In this document: positions 22,877 through 31,538 of the stretch, piece by piece
How positions within the stretch are numbered: the stretch's first letter is position 1
How the letters are laid out: each line of letters begins with the position of its first letter
NCBI RefSeq assembly: GCF_000971155.1
Contig: NZ_BBLX01000008.1
Location: forward strand, 56,290 to 120,289
Source: Demequina maris
GTDB taxonomy: Bacteria; Actinomycetota; Actinomycetes; Actinomycetales; Demequinaceae
Direction: 5' to 3'
DNA length: 64,000 nt
Notes under the pieces: model-generated
Seen by the model: only the letters and a program-made list of their open reading frames with translations
Database searches by the model: none
What the model was told of the DNA's origin: nothing
Made by a program: the position numbers and the translations under genes

Positions 22877-25201
22877 ATGTCTGAGCAGAACAACGTCTCT
22901 GTCCCTGCGCACACCTTCCCGGGCGGCACCATCCTGGGCTACCCCCGCATCGGCCGAATACGCGAGCTCAAGCGGGCGCTCGAGTCCTTCTGGAAGGGCG
23001 CGACCACGGCGGACCAGCTCGAGTCCGCGGCGCGCGAGCTGCGCCTCGAGAACCTCGCCCGCCTCGCGGAGCTGGGCCTCGACAAGGACGCGTCGGCGAT
23101 CCCCAGCAACTTCTCGTTCTACGACCACGTGCTCGACGCCGCGGTGACGCTCGGCGCGGTCCCCACGCGCTTCGCGGACCTGCGCGACGCGGACGGCGGC
23201 GTGGACCTCGCGGGCTACTCGACGATCGCCCGCGGCGTCGGCGACAAGGCCCCGCTCGAGATGACCAAGTGGTTCGACTCGAACTACCACTACCTCGTCC
23301 CCGAGATCGGCCCCGAGACGCACTTCGCGCTTTCGAGCACGCGCTGGGTCGACCAGTTCGTCGAGGCGAAGGACGCGGGCTACCTGACCCGTCCCGTCAT
23401 CACCGGCCCGCTCACCTTCCTCTACCTGTCGAAGGCGAGCGACGAGGCGCCCGAGGGCTTCCGCCCGATCGAGCGTCTCGAGGACGTCCTCGAGGTCTAC
23501 GGCAACCTGCTGGAGGCCTTCAAGGCCGCAGGCGCCGAGTGGGTGCAGATCGACGAGCCCATCCTCGTCGCCGACATCGACGCGGACCGCGCCGAGGTCC
23601 TCGCGAACGCGGAGAAGGTCTACGGCTCGCTCGCCTCGCTGGCGAACCGCCCCGCGCTGTTCGTCGCCGCGCCGTACAACGCGCTTGACGACGCGCTCCC
23701 CGTGCTCAAGGACTCCGGCGTCGAGGCGATCGGCCTCGACCTCGTCCGCGGCGGGGTGCCCTCCGGCACCGACCTGTCGGGCGTGACCGTGGTCGCCGGC
23801 GTGGTCGACGGCCACAACATCTGGCGCACCGACCTCGACGCGGCGCTGCGCAAGGCGAAGGAGATCGAGGCGCTCGGCGCGACCGTCGCCGTCTCGACCT
23901 CGACGTCGCTGTTCCACGTGCCCCACACCCTGGAGGGTGAGGAGCACCTGGGTGCCGAGCTGCTCAGCTGGCTCGCCTTCGCGGACGAGAAGGTCGCGGA
24001 GGTCGTCGCCCTCGCCACCGCGCGCGAGCAGGGCGAGGAGGCGGTGGCCGATGCGCTCGCCGCCACCCGCGCCGCGCTCGCGTCGCGCAAGGCGCACCCG
24101 GGCACGAACAAGGCCGACGTGCGCGACGCGCTGGCGGGCGTGAGCGCCGCCGACCTCGACCGCCCGTCGTACGCGGTCCGCGCCGCGGCCCAGGACGCGC
24201 GCTTCGCGCTGCCGGAGCTCGCGACCACGACCATCGGCTCGTTCCCGCAGACGCAGGACATCCGCAAGGCGCGCGCCGCCTGGGCGAAGGGCCAGATCGA
24301 CGACGCCGCCTACGAGGAGGCCATGAAGGCGGAGATCGCCCGCGTGGTGAAGCTCCAGGAGGACCTCGGCCTGGACGTGCTCGTGCACGGCGAGGCCGAG
24401 CGCAACGACATGGTGCAGTACTTCGCCGAGCTGCTCGACGGCTTCGACGTCACGGTCAACGGCTGGGTCCAGTCGTACGGCTCGCGCTGCACGCGCCCGT
24501 CGATCCTGTGGGGCGACGTCACGCGTCCCGAGCCGATGACCGTCCGCTGGACCGCGTACGCGCAGTCGCTCACCGAGAAGCCGATGAAGGGCATGCTCAC
24601 CGGCCCGGTGACGATCCTCGCGTGGTCGTTCGTCCGCGACGACCAGCCGCTCGGCGTCACCGCCAACCAGGTGGCGCTCGCCCTGCGGGACGAGATCCGC
24701 GACCTGGAGGCGGCCGGCATCGGTATCATCCAGGTGGACGAGCCCGCGCTGCGCGAGCTGCTCCCGCTGAAGAAGAAGGACCAGGCGGCGTACCTGGAGT
24801 GGTCGGTGGACTCGTTCCGCCTCGCCACCTCGGGCGCGCACGACGACACCCAGGTCCACACCCACCTGTGCTACTCGGAGTTCGGCGAGATCATCGACGC
24901 GATCGACGGCCTCAACGCCGACGTCACCTCGATCGAGGCGGCCCGCTCGCGCATGGAGGTGCTGCCGGCGATCAAGGGTCACGGCTACGAGCGCCAGATC
25001 GGCCCGGGCGTGTGGGACATCCACTCGCCGCGCGTGCCGTCGACCGAGGAGATCACGGAGCTGCTCTCGCTCGCCAAGGAGTCGATCCCCGGCAAGCAGC
25101 TGTGGGTCAACCCCGACTGCGGCCTCAAGACCCGTGCGTACGCGGAGACCACCGCGACGCTCGAGCACATGATGGAGGCGACGCGCGCCGTCCGCGCGTA
25201 G
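22877..25201 (+). CDS. metE: Cobalamin-independent methionine synthase
   Basis: 774 aa. Transfers a methyl group from 5-methyl-THF-polyglutamate to homocysteine. N-terminal ILGYPRIGR and central TTIGSFPQTQDIRKAR are present; the zinc ligands are the His/Cys in HTHLCYSEF and the Cys in NPDCGLKTR. Length matches E. coli MetE (753 aa). ATG 22877 is preceded by GAGGA. The 159-base upstream gap holds one GGACGATGCG word (22739-22748) and a TTAGTCT possible -10 box, but no recognisable cobalamin or SAM riboswitch. Confidence 0.97.
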   Translation: MSEQNNVSVPAHTFPGGTILGYPRIGRIRELKRALESFWKGATTADQLESAARELRLENLARLAELGLDKDASAIPSNFSFYDHVLDAAVTLGAVPTRFADLRDADGGVDLAGYSTIARGVGDKAPLEMTKWFDSNYHYLVPEIGPETHFALSSTRWVDQFVEAKDAGYLTRPVITGPLTFLYLSKASDEAPEGFRPIERLEDVLEVYGNLLEAFKAAGAEWVQIDEPILVADIDADRAEVLANAEKVYGSLASLANRPALFVAAPYNALDDALPVLKDSGVEAIGLDLVRGGVPSGTDLSGVTVVAGVVDGHNIWRTDLDAALRKAKEIEALGATVAVSTSTSLFHVPHTLEGEEHLGAELLSWLAFADEKVAEVVALATAREQGEEAVADALAATRAALASRKAHPGTNKADVRDALAGVSAADLDRPSYAVRAAAQDARFALPELATTTIGSFPQTQDIRKARAAWAKGQIDDAAYEEAMKAEIARVVKLQEDLGLDVLVHGEAERNDMVQYFAELLDGFDVTVNGWVQSYGSRCTRPSILWGDVTRPEPMTVRWTAYAQSLTEKPMKGMLTGPVTILAWSFVRDDQPLGVTANQVALALRDEIRDLEAAGIGIIQVDEPALRELLPLKKKDQAAYLEWSVDSFRLATSGAHDDTQVHTHLCYSEFGEIIDAIDGLNADVTSIEAARSRMEVLPAIKGHGYERQIGPGVWDIHSPRVPSTEEITELLSLAKESIPGKQLWVNPDCGLKTRAYAETTATLEHMMEATRAVRA

Positions 25202-25214
25202 CACCGCCCTCGTC

Positions 25215-25253
25215 GCCACGGCCCGGACCTCCCCGCGAGGCCCGGGCCGTGGC
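25215..25253 (+). terminator. Hairpin after metE
   Basis: GCCACGGCCCGG (25215-25226) pairs perfectly with CCGGGCCGTGGC (25242-25253), a 12-bp GC stem with a 15-base loop, starting 13 bases after the metE stop. There is no U-tract, which is common for actinobacterial terminators. It ends just before the DUF1801 gene start. Confidence 0.65.
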
Positions 25254-25265
25254 ACGATCGGAGCC

Positions 25266-25697
25266 ATGAGCGAATTCACCGAGGAAGAGCGCGCTGCCAT
25301 GAAGGAGACCGCGGCCGAGCGGCGCGCCGCGGCCAAGCGGGCCAAGGGCGCCGACAAGGCGGCCGCGGACCTCGCGGACGTGCTCGCGAAGATCGAGGAG
25401 ATGCCCGACGGCGACCGCGCGCTCGCGGAGGGCATCCACGCGATCGTCACGCGGGTGGCCCCGGGGCTCGCGCCCCGCACCTGGTACGGGATGCCCGCCT
25501 ACGCCAAGGACGGCAAGGTGCTGGTGTTCTTCAAGCCGGCGGAGAAGTTCAAGTCCCGCTACGCGACTCTCGGCTTCGAGGACGTGGCGGCGCTCGACGA
25601 CGGCGCGATGTGGGCGACCTCGTACGCGCTCCTCACCCTCGACGAGGACGAGGAGAAGCGCATCGCGGAGCTCGTGGAGCGTGCCGCGGGCGCGTAG
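25266..25697 (+). CDS. DUF1801 domain protein (YdhG-like)
   Basis: 143 aa, small soluble protein. After an Ala/Lys-rich N-terminal helix come the DUF1801 features PRTWYGMPAYAKDGKVLVFFKP and KFKSRYATLGF. Related to YdhG and frataxin-like 'iron chaperone' annotations, but activity in this family is not settled. Start ATG 25266 with CACGAT seven bases upstream. It converges with the pilin gene, six bases apart. Confidence 0.8.
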   Translation: MSEFTEEERAAMKETAAERRAAAKRAKGADKAAADLADVLAKIEEMPDGDRALAEGIHAIVTRVAPGLAPRTWYGMPAYAKDGKVLVFFKPAEKFKSRYATLGFEDVAALDDGAMWATSYALLTLDEDEEKRIAELVERAAGA

Positions 25698-25703
25698 CCG
25701 ACG

Positions 25704-26129
25704 TCAGGGCGCGACGCACTCCGCGTTCTCGACGTAGCCGTTCTTGGAGTCGAAGCGCACTCCCGGGTTGGCGGAGATGTCGCCCTGCGGATGCTTGAGC
25801 TGGACGCACCAGCTGTCGATCGCGCCGCCGGTCCACGTGACGAACTCGACCCCAGGTGACATCCCGAGCACCGGGTCGCCATCGATCATGTATTGCCGAT
25901 CGGAGGAGACCGTCACGGTCACACCGGTCGTCTCGTCCTCGTCGTAGGCGGCGCGGATGAGCGTGCCGAGGTTCATCGCGTCCGACTGTGCCGCGGCGTC
26001 GCTGGCCTTGCGCTGGTGATCGAGATAGAGCGGGATCGCGACCGCCGCGAGGATCCCGATGATGATGATGACGACCACGAGCTCGACCATCGAGAACCCG
26101 TCGTCGCGTCCCTGCCGCATGCGTGTCAT
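25704..26129 (-). CDS. Type IV pilin-like protein (prepilin)
   Basis: 141 aa from ATG 26129, preceded by GAGGGGGG. A class III signal peptide is clear: a short basic leader ends in DDG|FSMVELVVVIIIIGI, with Gly at -1, Phe at +1 and Glu at +5, followed by the hydrophobic N-helix. The C-terminal globular part has two Cys (DSWCVQL and AECVAP) that could form the D-region disulphide. No prepilin peptidase, assembly ATPase or platform gene is near, so this is an orphan pilin. It diverges from the AbiEi-like gene across a 281-bp inverted-repeat element. Confidence 0.88.
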   Translation of the reverse strand: MTRMRQGRDDGFSMVELVVVIIIIGILAAVAIPLYLDHQRKASDAAAQSDAMNLGTLIRAAYDEDETTGVTVTVSSDRQYMIDGDPVLGMSPGVEFVTWTGGAIDSWCVQLKHPQGDISANPGVRFDSKNGYVENAECVAP

Positions 26130-26548
26130 GGCTGCCCCCCTCAAGGCTCCTCGCTCAGTGTGACCGTTGGTGCAGGAGAAACGCAACAGCCGGCCGGCTG
26201 GCGAGCCCCCTGTCGCGCGACGCTCGGCGTTTTCATGCACTTAGCGCCGGCATCGTCTCCTCGGATCGGGCGCTCGCGCTCGGGGCGCCGCTCGCGGGAA
26301 CCGGCGGCGTTGCGACCGCCTCGAGCTCGCATCGGAAATCTGCCAGGAACGATGCGTACGTCCGCTGCGGTCGCGGCGGTCAGACGTCCGTCCGGTGCCG
26401 ATGTCCTCGGGCCTCGCACGGGCCGGGGTCGTCCCGCGAACACGCGCAGACGGGTGCAGACGGCGCCGTCCCGGCGCCAAAGTGCATGAAAACGCCGAGC
26501 GTGCGGGGCGGATGCAGGCGCCGCCGCGCCGAGGCCTGAGGAGGCAGC
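26130..26548. other. 419-bp intergenic region between divergent pilin and AbiEi-like genes
   Basis: No gene of credible coding character was found. It contains a 281-bp element with ~30-bp inverted ends (26221-26501), one GGAACGATGCG variant of the dispersed word (near 26346), ribosome-binding sites of both flanking genes and a stretch GTGCAGGAGAAACGCAAC (about 26170). Small open frames reading out of each inverted arm exist but are not supported. Confidence 0.6.
26221..26501. repeat. 281-bp element with 30/31-bp inverted terminal arms (MITE-like or paired operator)
   Basis: The left arm is 26221-26250, the right arm 26471-26501. Read outward from the centre both say GTGCATGAAAACGCCGAGCG, with an outer-inner match of about 28 of 31 positions (one substitution and one insertion near the inner end). 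The 220-bp interior has no transposase and no target-site duplication is obvious. Two readings fit: a non-autonomous mobile element, or a pair of facing-away regulatory sites serving the divergent pilin and AbiEi-like genes. AbiEi antitoxins are known to bind inverted repeats at their promoters. Confidence 0.65.
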
Positions 26549-27277
26549 GTGAACCCGCTCGAGCCAGGGGCCCGCTTGGGTGCGGCGCGCGAACGGTGGC
26601 GCCAGCTGCTCGGCGGCCGCGCCGGTGCGGTTCCGCCGACCTTGCCTCTCTTCACCACGGCCGAGGCCGGGCGTGCCGTGCGCTGCCACGCCGCCTGGCT
26701 TGCGCATCAGAGCGGCGCCGGGACGATCGCGGTCGTCGGACGTGGCCTGTACGTCGTCGTGCCGGACGGCGCGCCGGTCGGTTGGGCCCCGGACCCGGTC
26801 GAGGTGGCCTGGCTGGTCGCGGCGCACCGGTTCGGTCGCGTGCTGCCATACGTCTGCGGTGTCTCGGCGGCGGCGCTTCACGGCGCCTGCGCCGTGCCCT
26901 TCGGCGAGGTGCATGTCACGGTCCCGAGGCAGACGCGCGACCGACCTCTGCCTCCGCTCGGCGCGACCGTGCGCTTCCATCAGCGTCGCGAGATCGACGT
27001 CGCGCCGGGATTCTGGGCGGCGCCCGCGCCGGTCCGCGAGAGCCCCGGCCCGGTCCTGGAGACGAGGCAGGGGGAGCTGTGCGACGTGCGCGTCACGTCG
27101 ACGATCCAGACCGCTCTCGACCTGGTCCACAGTCCGGTGCGCATGGGTGCGCCCGGCGATGCCCCTCGCCTCGCGGATGTCCTCGTGCGCGGCACGGATG
27201 GACGGGACGTCCGCACGGTGGCCACCGGCCAGCGGCGGCACAAGGCGTGGGAGCGCCTGTGGCGGCTCAGAGCATGA
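26549..27277 (+). CDS. AbiEi-like (type IV antitoxin / transcription regulator) protein without a toxin gene
   Basis: 242 aa from GTG 26549, preceded by GAGGAGG. The N-terminal ~60 residues look like the AbiEi winged-helix domain (LPLFTTAEAGRAVRCHAAWL, then VVGRGLYVVVP), followed by the mid-section YVCGVSAAALHGACAVPFGEVHVTVPR and TIQTALDLVH, typical of actinobacterial AbiEi-type proteins. In true abiE systems the AbiEii nucleotidyltransferase toxin follows; here the next gene is a convergent acetyltransferase, so the gene is solo. It may act as a DNA-binding regulator of the inverted repeats just upstream. The 3' end overlaps the next gene by 11 bases, tail to tail. Confidence 0.7.
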   Translation: MNPLEPGARLGAARERWRQLLGGRAGAVPPTLPLFTTAEAGRAVRCHAAWLAHQSGAGTIAVVGRGLYVVVPDGAPVGWAPDPVEVAWLVAAHRFGRVLPYVCGVSAAALHGACAVPFGEVHVTVPRQTRDRPLPPLGATVRFHQRREIDVAPGFWAAPAPVRESPGPVLETRQGELCDVRVTSTIQTALDLVHSPVRMGAPGDAPRLADVLVRGTDGRDVRTVATGQRRHKAWERLWRLRA

Positions 27278-27773
27278 GCTGCCAGTAGCCGACGTCGATC
27301 CAGCGGTCGAGCTTGAAGCCGGCGTCGGCGACCGTGCCGACATGGCGGAAGCCGAGCCGCTCGTGCAGCGCCACCGAGCCCGGGTGCGGCAGCGCGATCA
27401 CGCCCATCACGGAGTGCACCGGCGCGTGCGCCGTGCCGTCCAGCGTGCGCAGCCGCTCCAGCAGCGCCGAGTACAGGGCGGTGCCGGTCCCGGCCCGCCG
27501 CGCGTCGGCGTCGAGGTAGACGGTCGACTCGAGCGTGTGCCGGTACGCGGCACGGTCGCGGAACGGCCCGGCGTACGCGTATCCCAGCACGCGCCCGCCC
27601 TCCTCGGCGACGATCCACGGGAGGCCGCGGTCCTGGATGCGCGCGATGCGCGCCCACATCTCGTCGGCGGAGACCGGTTCGGTCTCGAACGTCGCCGTGT
27701 CGTGCGCCACGTAGTGGTCGTAGATCTCGGCGATGCGCGCCGCATCGGCGGCGGGGTCGGCGTCTCGGATCAC
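27267..27773 (-). CDS. GNAT acetyltransferase, Pat/Bar (phosphinothricin acetyltransferase)-like
   Basis: 168 aa from GTG 27773; a GATAAT hexamer six bases upstream supports a leaderless start. Motifs YDHYVAHDTATFETEP and GYAYAGPFRDRAAYRHTLESTVYL, then GTGTALYSALLERL and GSVALHERLGFRHVGT, are those of the Pat/Bar branch. Chromosomal members often acetylate methionine sulfone/sulfoximine or have unknown substrates, so herbicide resistance should not be assumed. Its end overlaps the AbiEi-like gene by 11 bp. Confidence 0.85.
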   Translation of the reverse strand: MIRDADPAADAARIAEIYDHYVAHDTATFETEPVSADEMWARIARIQDRGLPWIVAEEGGRVLGYAYAGPFRDRAAYRHTLESTVYLDADARRAGTGTALYSALLERLRTLDGTAHAPVHSVMGVIALPHPGSVALHERLGFRHVGTVADAGFKLDRWIDVGYWQLML

Positions 27774-27811
27774 GCGCCCATTATCCGGTCGCCCTGGCGA
27801 GGAAGCGCCGA

Positions 27812-29152
27812 TCACGCCGCGACGGGCAGCGAGTCGTCGCGCGTGATCATCTCCTCGTACGCGCGGCGCGAGCGCAGGTAGCGCCACGACGCCGCGGCGA
27901 TTGCGACGCCCGCGAGCCCCGCGCACGCGGTCACGAGGAAGCCGCCCTGCGCGCCGTGGCGGTCGATGATCGCGCCCGCGAGCCATGCCCCGGACGCGAT
28001 GCCGAGGTCCATGCCGGTGCGGGTCCAGGTCATGCCCTCGGTGAGGCGCGACCGTGGCACGAGGGCGTGGGTGACGCCGTCGCCCACCGCCATGGTGGGG
28101 GCGATCGCCAATCCGGTGAGGAACATCAGCGTGCCGAGCGCGAGCAGCCCCGGCGCGAACATGAACGACACGGCGCCCACGCCGGTCACGGACACGCCCC
28201 ACAGCAGTCGCGACGCGAGGGTGCGGGCCCACACCCTCGAGCCGTACGCGAGGCCGCCCACGAGCGAGCCCACGGCCCAGACGGCGAGCACGAGTCCGGC
28301 CATGTCCTTGTGGCCGAGCTCCTCGGCGAACGCGACGGTGGCGGCGTCGACGGAGGCGAACATCGCGCCCTGGGTGCCGAAGATCACGGTGGTGACGACG
28401 AGCGCGGGGGTGGTGACGAGCAGGTGGCCGCGCAGCGCGCCCCGGTAGCGGCGCATGCCGCGGGGCTTGGGAGGCAGGCCGATGCGCTCGAGGGTCCCGT
28501 CGATCACCAGCGCGGTGCTGTGCTCGCGCTCGGCCTGGAGCGCGCGGGCGTCGGCGCGCCGTGCGGGCGGCTCCGTCGCGGTGAGCGACAGGAAGCCGTA
28601 GCCGCCGATCGCGAGAGTGACGACGGCGATCGCGGACGGCACCCACGACTCCACCTGGGTCGCGAGCACCGTGGCGAGCGCGGGACCCGCGATGAACAGC
28701 ACCTCCTCGAGCGACGACTCGAGCGAGAAGGCCGTGTTGAGCGCGTCCTTGTCGGGGACGATGTGCGTCCACCGGGCGCGCGTGTGCGTGGACTGGGTGC
28801 CGCCGGCGGCGAACAGCGGCGTGAGCAGCATGAGCACCCAGATCGGCTGGTGGGTGAGGGCCGCCGCGATCATCGCCACGCGTCCCACGATGGCGATCGC
28901 GTAGCCGATCCGGAGCACGCGCGACTGCCCGTACGCGTCGACCAGCTTGCCCACCTGCGGCGACACGAGGGCGTACGACACGGCGATGGCCGCGACCACC
29001 ATGCCGCCGTACTCGTAGCGCCCGTACTCGATCTGGACGAGCAGGAACGTCGCGAGGCCGGTCAGCCCCATCTGGATGCGCGCGACGAGGCCCCACAGGG
29101 TGAACGCGCGTGCACCGGGCAGGGCGAGGATGCCCCGATAGGGGGTGAGCAT
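27812..29152 (-). CDS. MFS transporter
   Basis: 446 aa with about 12 hydrophobic helices split by a central charged loop (around residues 195-245). MFS motif A-like region QVGKLVDAYGQSR after helix 2 and TRARWTH...LNTAFSLESSLEEVLFIAGPALATVLAT in helices 4-5 place it with drug-efflux-type MFS proteins. A paralog with the same core signature is encoded at 49845-51116. ATG 29152 has GAGG ten bases upstream. Substrate unknown. Confidence 0.88.
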   Translation of the reverse strand: MLTPYRGILALPGARAFTLWGLVARIQMGLTGLATFLLVQIEYGRYEYGGMVVAAIAVSYALVSPQVGKLVDAYGQSRVLRIGYAIAIVGRVAMIAAALTHQPIWVLMLLTPLFAAGGTQSTHTRARWTHIVPDKDALNTAFSLESSLEEVLFIAGPALATVLATQVESWVPSAIAVVTLAIGGYGFLSLTATEPPARRADARALQAEREHSTALVIDGTLERIGLPPKPRGMRRYRGALRGHLLVTTPALVVTTVIFGTQGAMFASVDAATVAFAEELGHKDMAGLVLAVWAVGSLVGGLAYGSRVWARTLASRLLWGVSVTGVGAVSFMFAPGLLALGTLMFLTGLAIAPTMAVGDGVTHALVPRSRLTEGMTWTRTGMDLGIASGAWLAGAIIDRHGAQGGFLVTACAGLAGVAIAAASWRYLRSRRAYEEMITRDDSLPVAA

Positions 29153-29273
29153 GACGGAACCTCACAGGGAGAAGAACATCTCGCGCGTCCTCGCGCGGAA
29201 GCCACGCCAACTGCGCGACGTGGCCGGCGCATCGTCCTCGGGGTGAGGCCCGCCGGGACGATGGCCCATGTTC

Positions 29274-30518
29274 TCACACGGCCGGTCGTGGCCGTGACCG
29301 TGCGGCGGGCGCTCTCAACGGTGACGGGATCTGGTCGGCGTAGCGCATCAGCACCGATCCCGCGACGGCGAGGATGAGCACGTAGGCGGCGGCGAACGGG
29401 CCGAGCAGCGGCTGCGCGCCGCCCGCGACGCCGAGGCCCGCGATGACGATCGAGAACTCTCCGCGCGGCACCAGGGACAGCCCGGTGCGCCACTGGCCCT
29501 TGGGGCCGATGCCCACGCGGCGGGCGGCCCACACGCCCGTGATGATCTTCGTGATCAGCGTGACGACCGCGAGGCCGAGCGCGGGCAGCGCGACCGGGCC
29601 CAGGTCGCGCGGGTCGATGGTGATCCCGAAGAAGACGAAGAAGATCCCGCCGAAGACGTCGCGCAGCGGCGGCATGAGCCCGCGCAGCTGGTCCGCGACG
29701 TTGCCCGACAGCGTCAGGCCGAGCAGGAACGCGCCCACCGCCGCGGACACCTGGACCGCCTCGGCGAGGCCCGCCACCAGGAACGCGAGCCCGAGCACGC
29801 TCAGCAGCAGCAGCTCGCGCGAGTGCGAGTGGACGGCGGTCGACAGCTGCCGCGAGAAGCGCATCGCGAACAGGAACGCCGCCGCGACGATCGCGATCGC
29901 GATGGCGGCCGCCACCGCACCCTGCAGCAGCGTCGCGCCGACGAGCATGACCGCGAGGATCGGCAGGAACAGCGCCATCGCGATGTCCTCCATCACCAGG
30001 AGGCTGAGGATCACGGGCGTCTCGCGGTTCGCGAGCCGGTCGAAGTCGTCGAGCAGGCGCGCGATGATGCCCGAGCTGGAGATGTAGGTCACGCCCGCGA
30101 GCAGCACCGATGCGGTGGCCGACCAGCCCATCATCAGGCCGACCGCGAGGCCGGGCGTCGCGTTGAGCACGAGGTCGAGGATCCCGGCCTTCCAGGTGGT
30201 GCGCATGCCCACGCGGAGGTCGTCGGGCGAGTACTCGAGGCCGAGCAGCAGCAGGAGCAGCACCACGCCGATCTGCGCCCCGATCGACAGGAACTCCTCG
30301 CCCGCGCTGATGGGGATGAAGCCGCCCTCGCCCATGACGAGCCCCGCGAGCAGGTACAGCGGGATCGAGGGGATCCCGATGCGGCCCGCGAGCCTGCCGA
30401 GCAGTGCGAGGACGAGGAAGACGATGCCGAGCTCGATGAATACGAGCGCGGTGTCGCCCCCGTGGGCGCCCTCCACTGCGACACGCAGGCCCGTCATGGG
30501 TGCGGTCGCGGCGTCCAT
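29274..30518 (-). CDS. khtU: CPA2 cation/proton antiporter membrane subunit (KhtU/KefB-like)
   Basis: 414 aa, about 12 membrane segments. CPA2 features: IPLYLLAGLVMGEGGF, LLLLLGLEYSPDDLR, YISSSGIIARLL and FFGITIDPRDLG. It lacks the C-terminal RCK domain of KefB/KefC; instead a separate RCK_C protein gene precedes it with a three-base gap, as in Bacillus khtTU and amhTM. Role: K+ (or NH4+) efflux in exchange for H+, activated by the regulatory subunit. Confidence 0.85.
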   Translation of the reverse strand: MDAATAPMTGLRVAVEGAHGGDTALVFIELGIVFLVLALLGRLAGRIGIPSIPLYLLAGLVMGEGGFIPISAGEEFLSIGAQIGVVLLLLLLGLEYSPDDLRVGMRTTWKAGILDLVLNATPGLAVGLMMGWSATASVLLAGVTYISSSGIIARLLDDFDRLANRETPVILSLLVMEDIAMALFLPILAVMLVGATLLQGAVAAAIAIAIVAAAFLFAMRFSRQLSTAVHSHSRELLLLSVLGLAFLVAGLAEAVQVSAAVGAFLLGLTLSGNVADQLRGLMPPLRDVFGGIFFVFFGITIDPRDLGPVALPALGLAVVTLITKIITGVWAARRVGIGPKGQWRTGLSLVPRGEFSIVIAGLGVAGGAQPLLGPFAAAYVLILAVAGSVLMRYADQIPSPLRAPAARSRPRPAV

Positions 30519-30521
30519 GGC

Positions 30522-31001
30522 TCAGCCCGTGAGGATCGCGGCCGCGCGGTCGACGGCCTCGTCGGAGCCCAGCACCAGGACGGTGTCCCCCGGCTCGAAG
30601 ATGAAGGACGGCTCGACCCCGGGGATGCCCTGGTCGCCGCGGATCACCGCCACGACCGATGCGGAGGTCACCGTGCGGATGCGTCCCTCCGCGAGCGACC
30701 GGCCGACGAGGCCGCCGCGCGCGGGCATCGTCACCCACTCGATCGCGAGCCCCACGATCGTGTGCCGGAGGTCCTCGAGCCGCGCGATGATGTTCGTCCC
30801 GCCGAGCAGGTCCGCGAGCTTGCCCGAGTCTCCCTCCGACAGCTCCACGGTGCCGCGGCACGCGTCGGGGTCCTCCCGGTCGTAGAACGCGAGGTCGCGC
30901 TTGCCGTCGCGGCGGACCACCACGCCGACGTGGTCGCCACCCTCCGCGGTGAACTCGTAGCGGACGCCGACTCCGGGGAGCGGGGTCTCGAAGATGTCCA
31001 T
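30522..31001 (-). CDS. khtT: RCK_C regulatory subunit of K+/H+ antiporter (KhtT-like)
   Basis: 159 aa soluble protein. The N-terminal ~75 residues contain VRYEFTAEGGDHVGVVVRRDGKRDLAFYD; the C-terminal RCK_C (TrkA_C) domain has SLAEGRIRTVTSASVVAVIRGDQ and FEPGDTVLVLGSDEAV. In Bacillus the equivalent subunit binds c-di-AMP and gates the antiporter; conservation of that here is an inference. It is coupled to khtU immediately downstream. Confidence 0.85.
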   Translation of the reverse strand: MDIFETPLPGVGVRYEFTAEGGDHVGVVVRRDGKRDLAFYDREDPDACRGTVELSEGDSGKLADLLGGTNIIARLEDLRHTIVGLAIEWVTMPARGGLVGRSLAEGRIRTVTSASVVAVIRGDQGIPGVEPSFIFEPGDTVLVLGSDEAVDRAAAILTG

Positions 31002-31051
31002 GCGGCCTACTGTCCCACGTCCGGGCCGCTACCGGCGAGGATGCGTGCCGA

Positions 31052-31483
31052 TCAGGGGATCGTCACCTCGGACACGATGACCAGGTACTCGTCGTCGATC
31101 GCGCGCTTCGACCCGTCGAACTCGTAGCTCTTGAGCGCGCCGTCGTGGGTCCGCCGCAGGCGCGTGACCGCCGCCCCGTCCGCGGTGGCGGTCGCGTGCC
31201 AGTCCTCGTACTCGGCGAACGTCGAGAAGTCCTCGAGCGTCGCTCCCGAGGCCAGCGCGGCGTCGTCGAGCGGCGCGACCGCGACGACGTCGTGATCGCG
31301 CACCGTGACGCGCCAGGTGCCCGCGGACGGCCCGAAGACCGTGATCGTCGCCTCGTACGTGTAGTCGGCGGGCTCGTCCCACGCCTCCGACGAGCCCGAC
31401 AGCGCCCCGCACGCGGCGAGCGCGACCGTCGCGCACGCGAGCGCGATCGCGCGCCCGGCCCGTCGCATCGTCGCCGCGTCCAT
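31052..31483 (-). CDS. DUF6174-type lipoprotein
   Basis: 143 aa. Signal peptide RRAGRAIALACATVALAAC ends in the lipobox LAAC, giving a lipidated Cys. The mature part begins DYTYEATITVFGPSAGTWRVTVRDHDVVAV, the pattern of DUF6174 secreted proteins, and carries no Cys. Function unknown. ATG 31483 has GGGGAGA about 12 bases upstream and TATCAG further upstream. Confidence 0.75.
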   Translation of the reverse strand: MDAATMRRAGRAIALACATVALAACGALSGSSEAWDEPADYTYEATITVFGPSAGTWRVTVRDHDVVAVAPLDDAALASGATLEDFSTFAEYEDWHATATADGAAVTRLRRTHDGALKSYEFDGSKRAIDDEYLVIVSEVTIP

Positions 31484-31538
31484 GGATCCAGCATCTCCCC
31501 TGATAGGCGACCTGTCGACGGGACGATGCGGCGGCGGG

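Noticed and set aside
27267..27773. Phosphinothricin (herbicide) resistance gene
   Set aside because: The Pat/Bar-like family is common in chromosomes, with other amine substrates; sequence alone does not support that activity.
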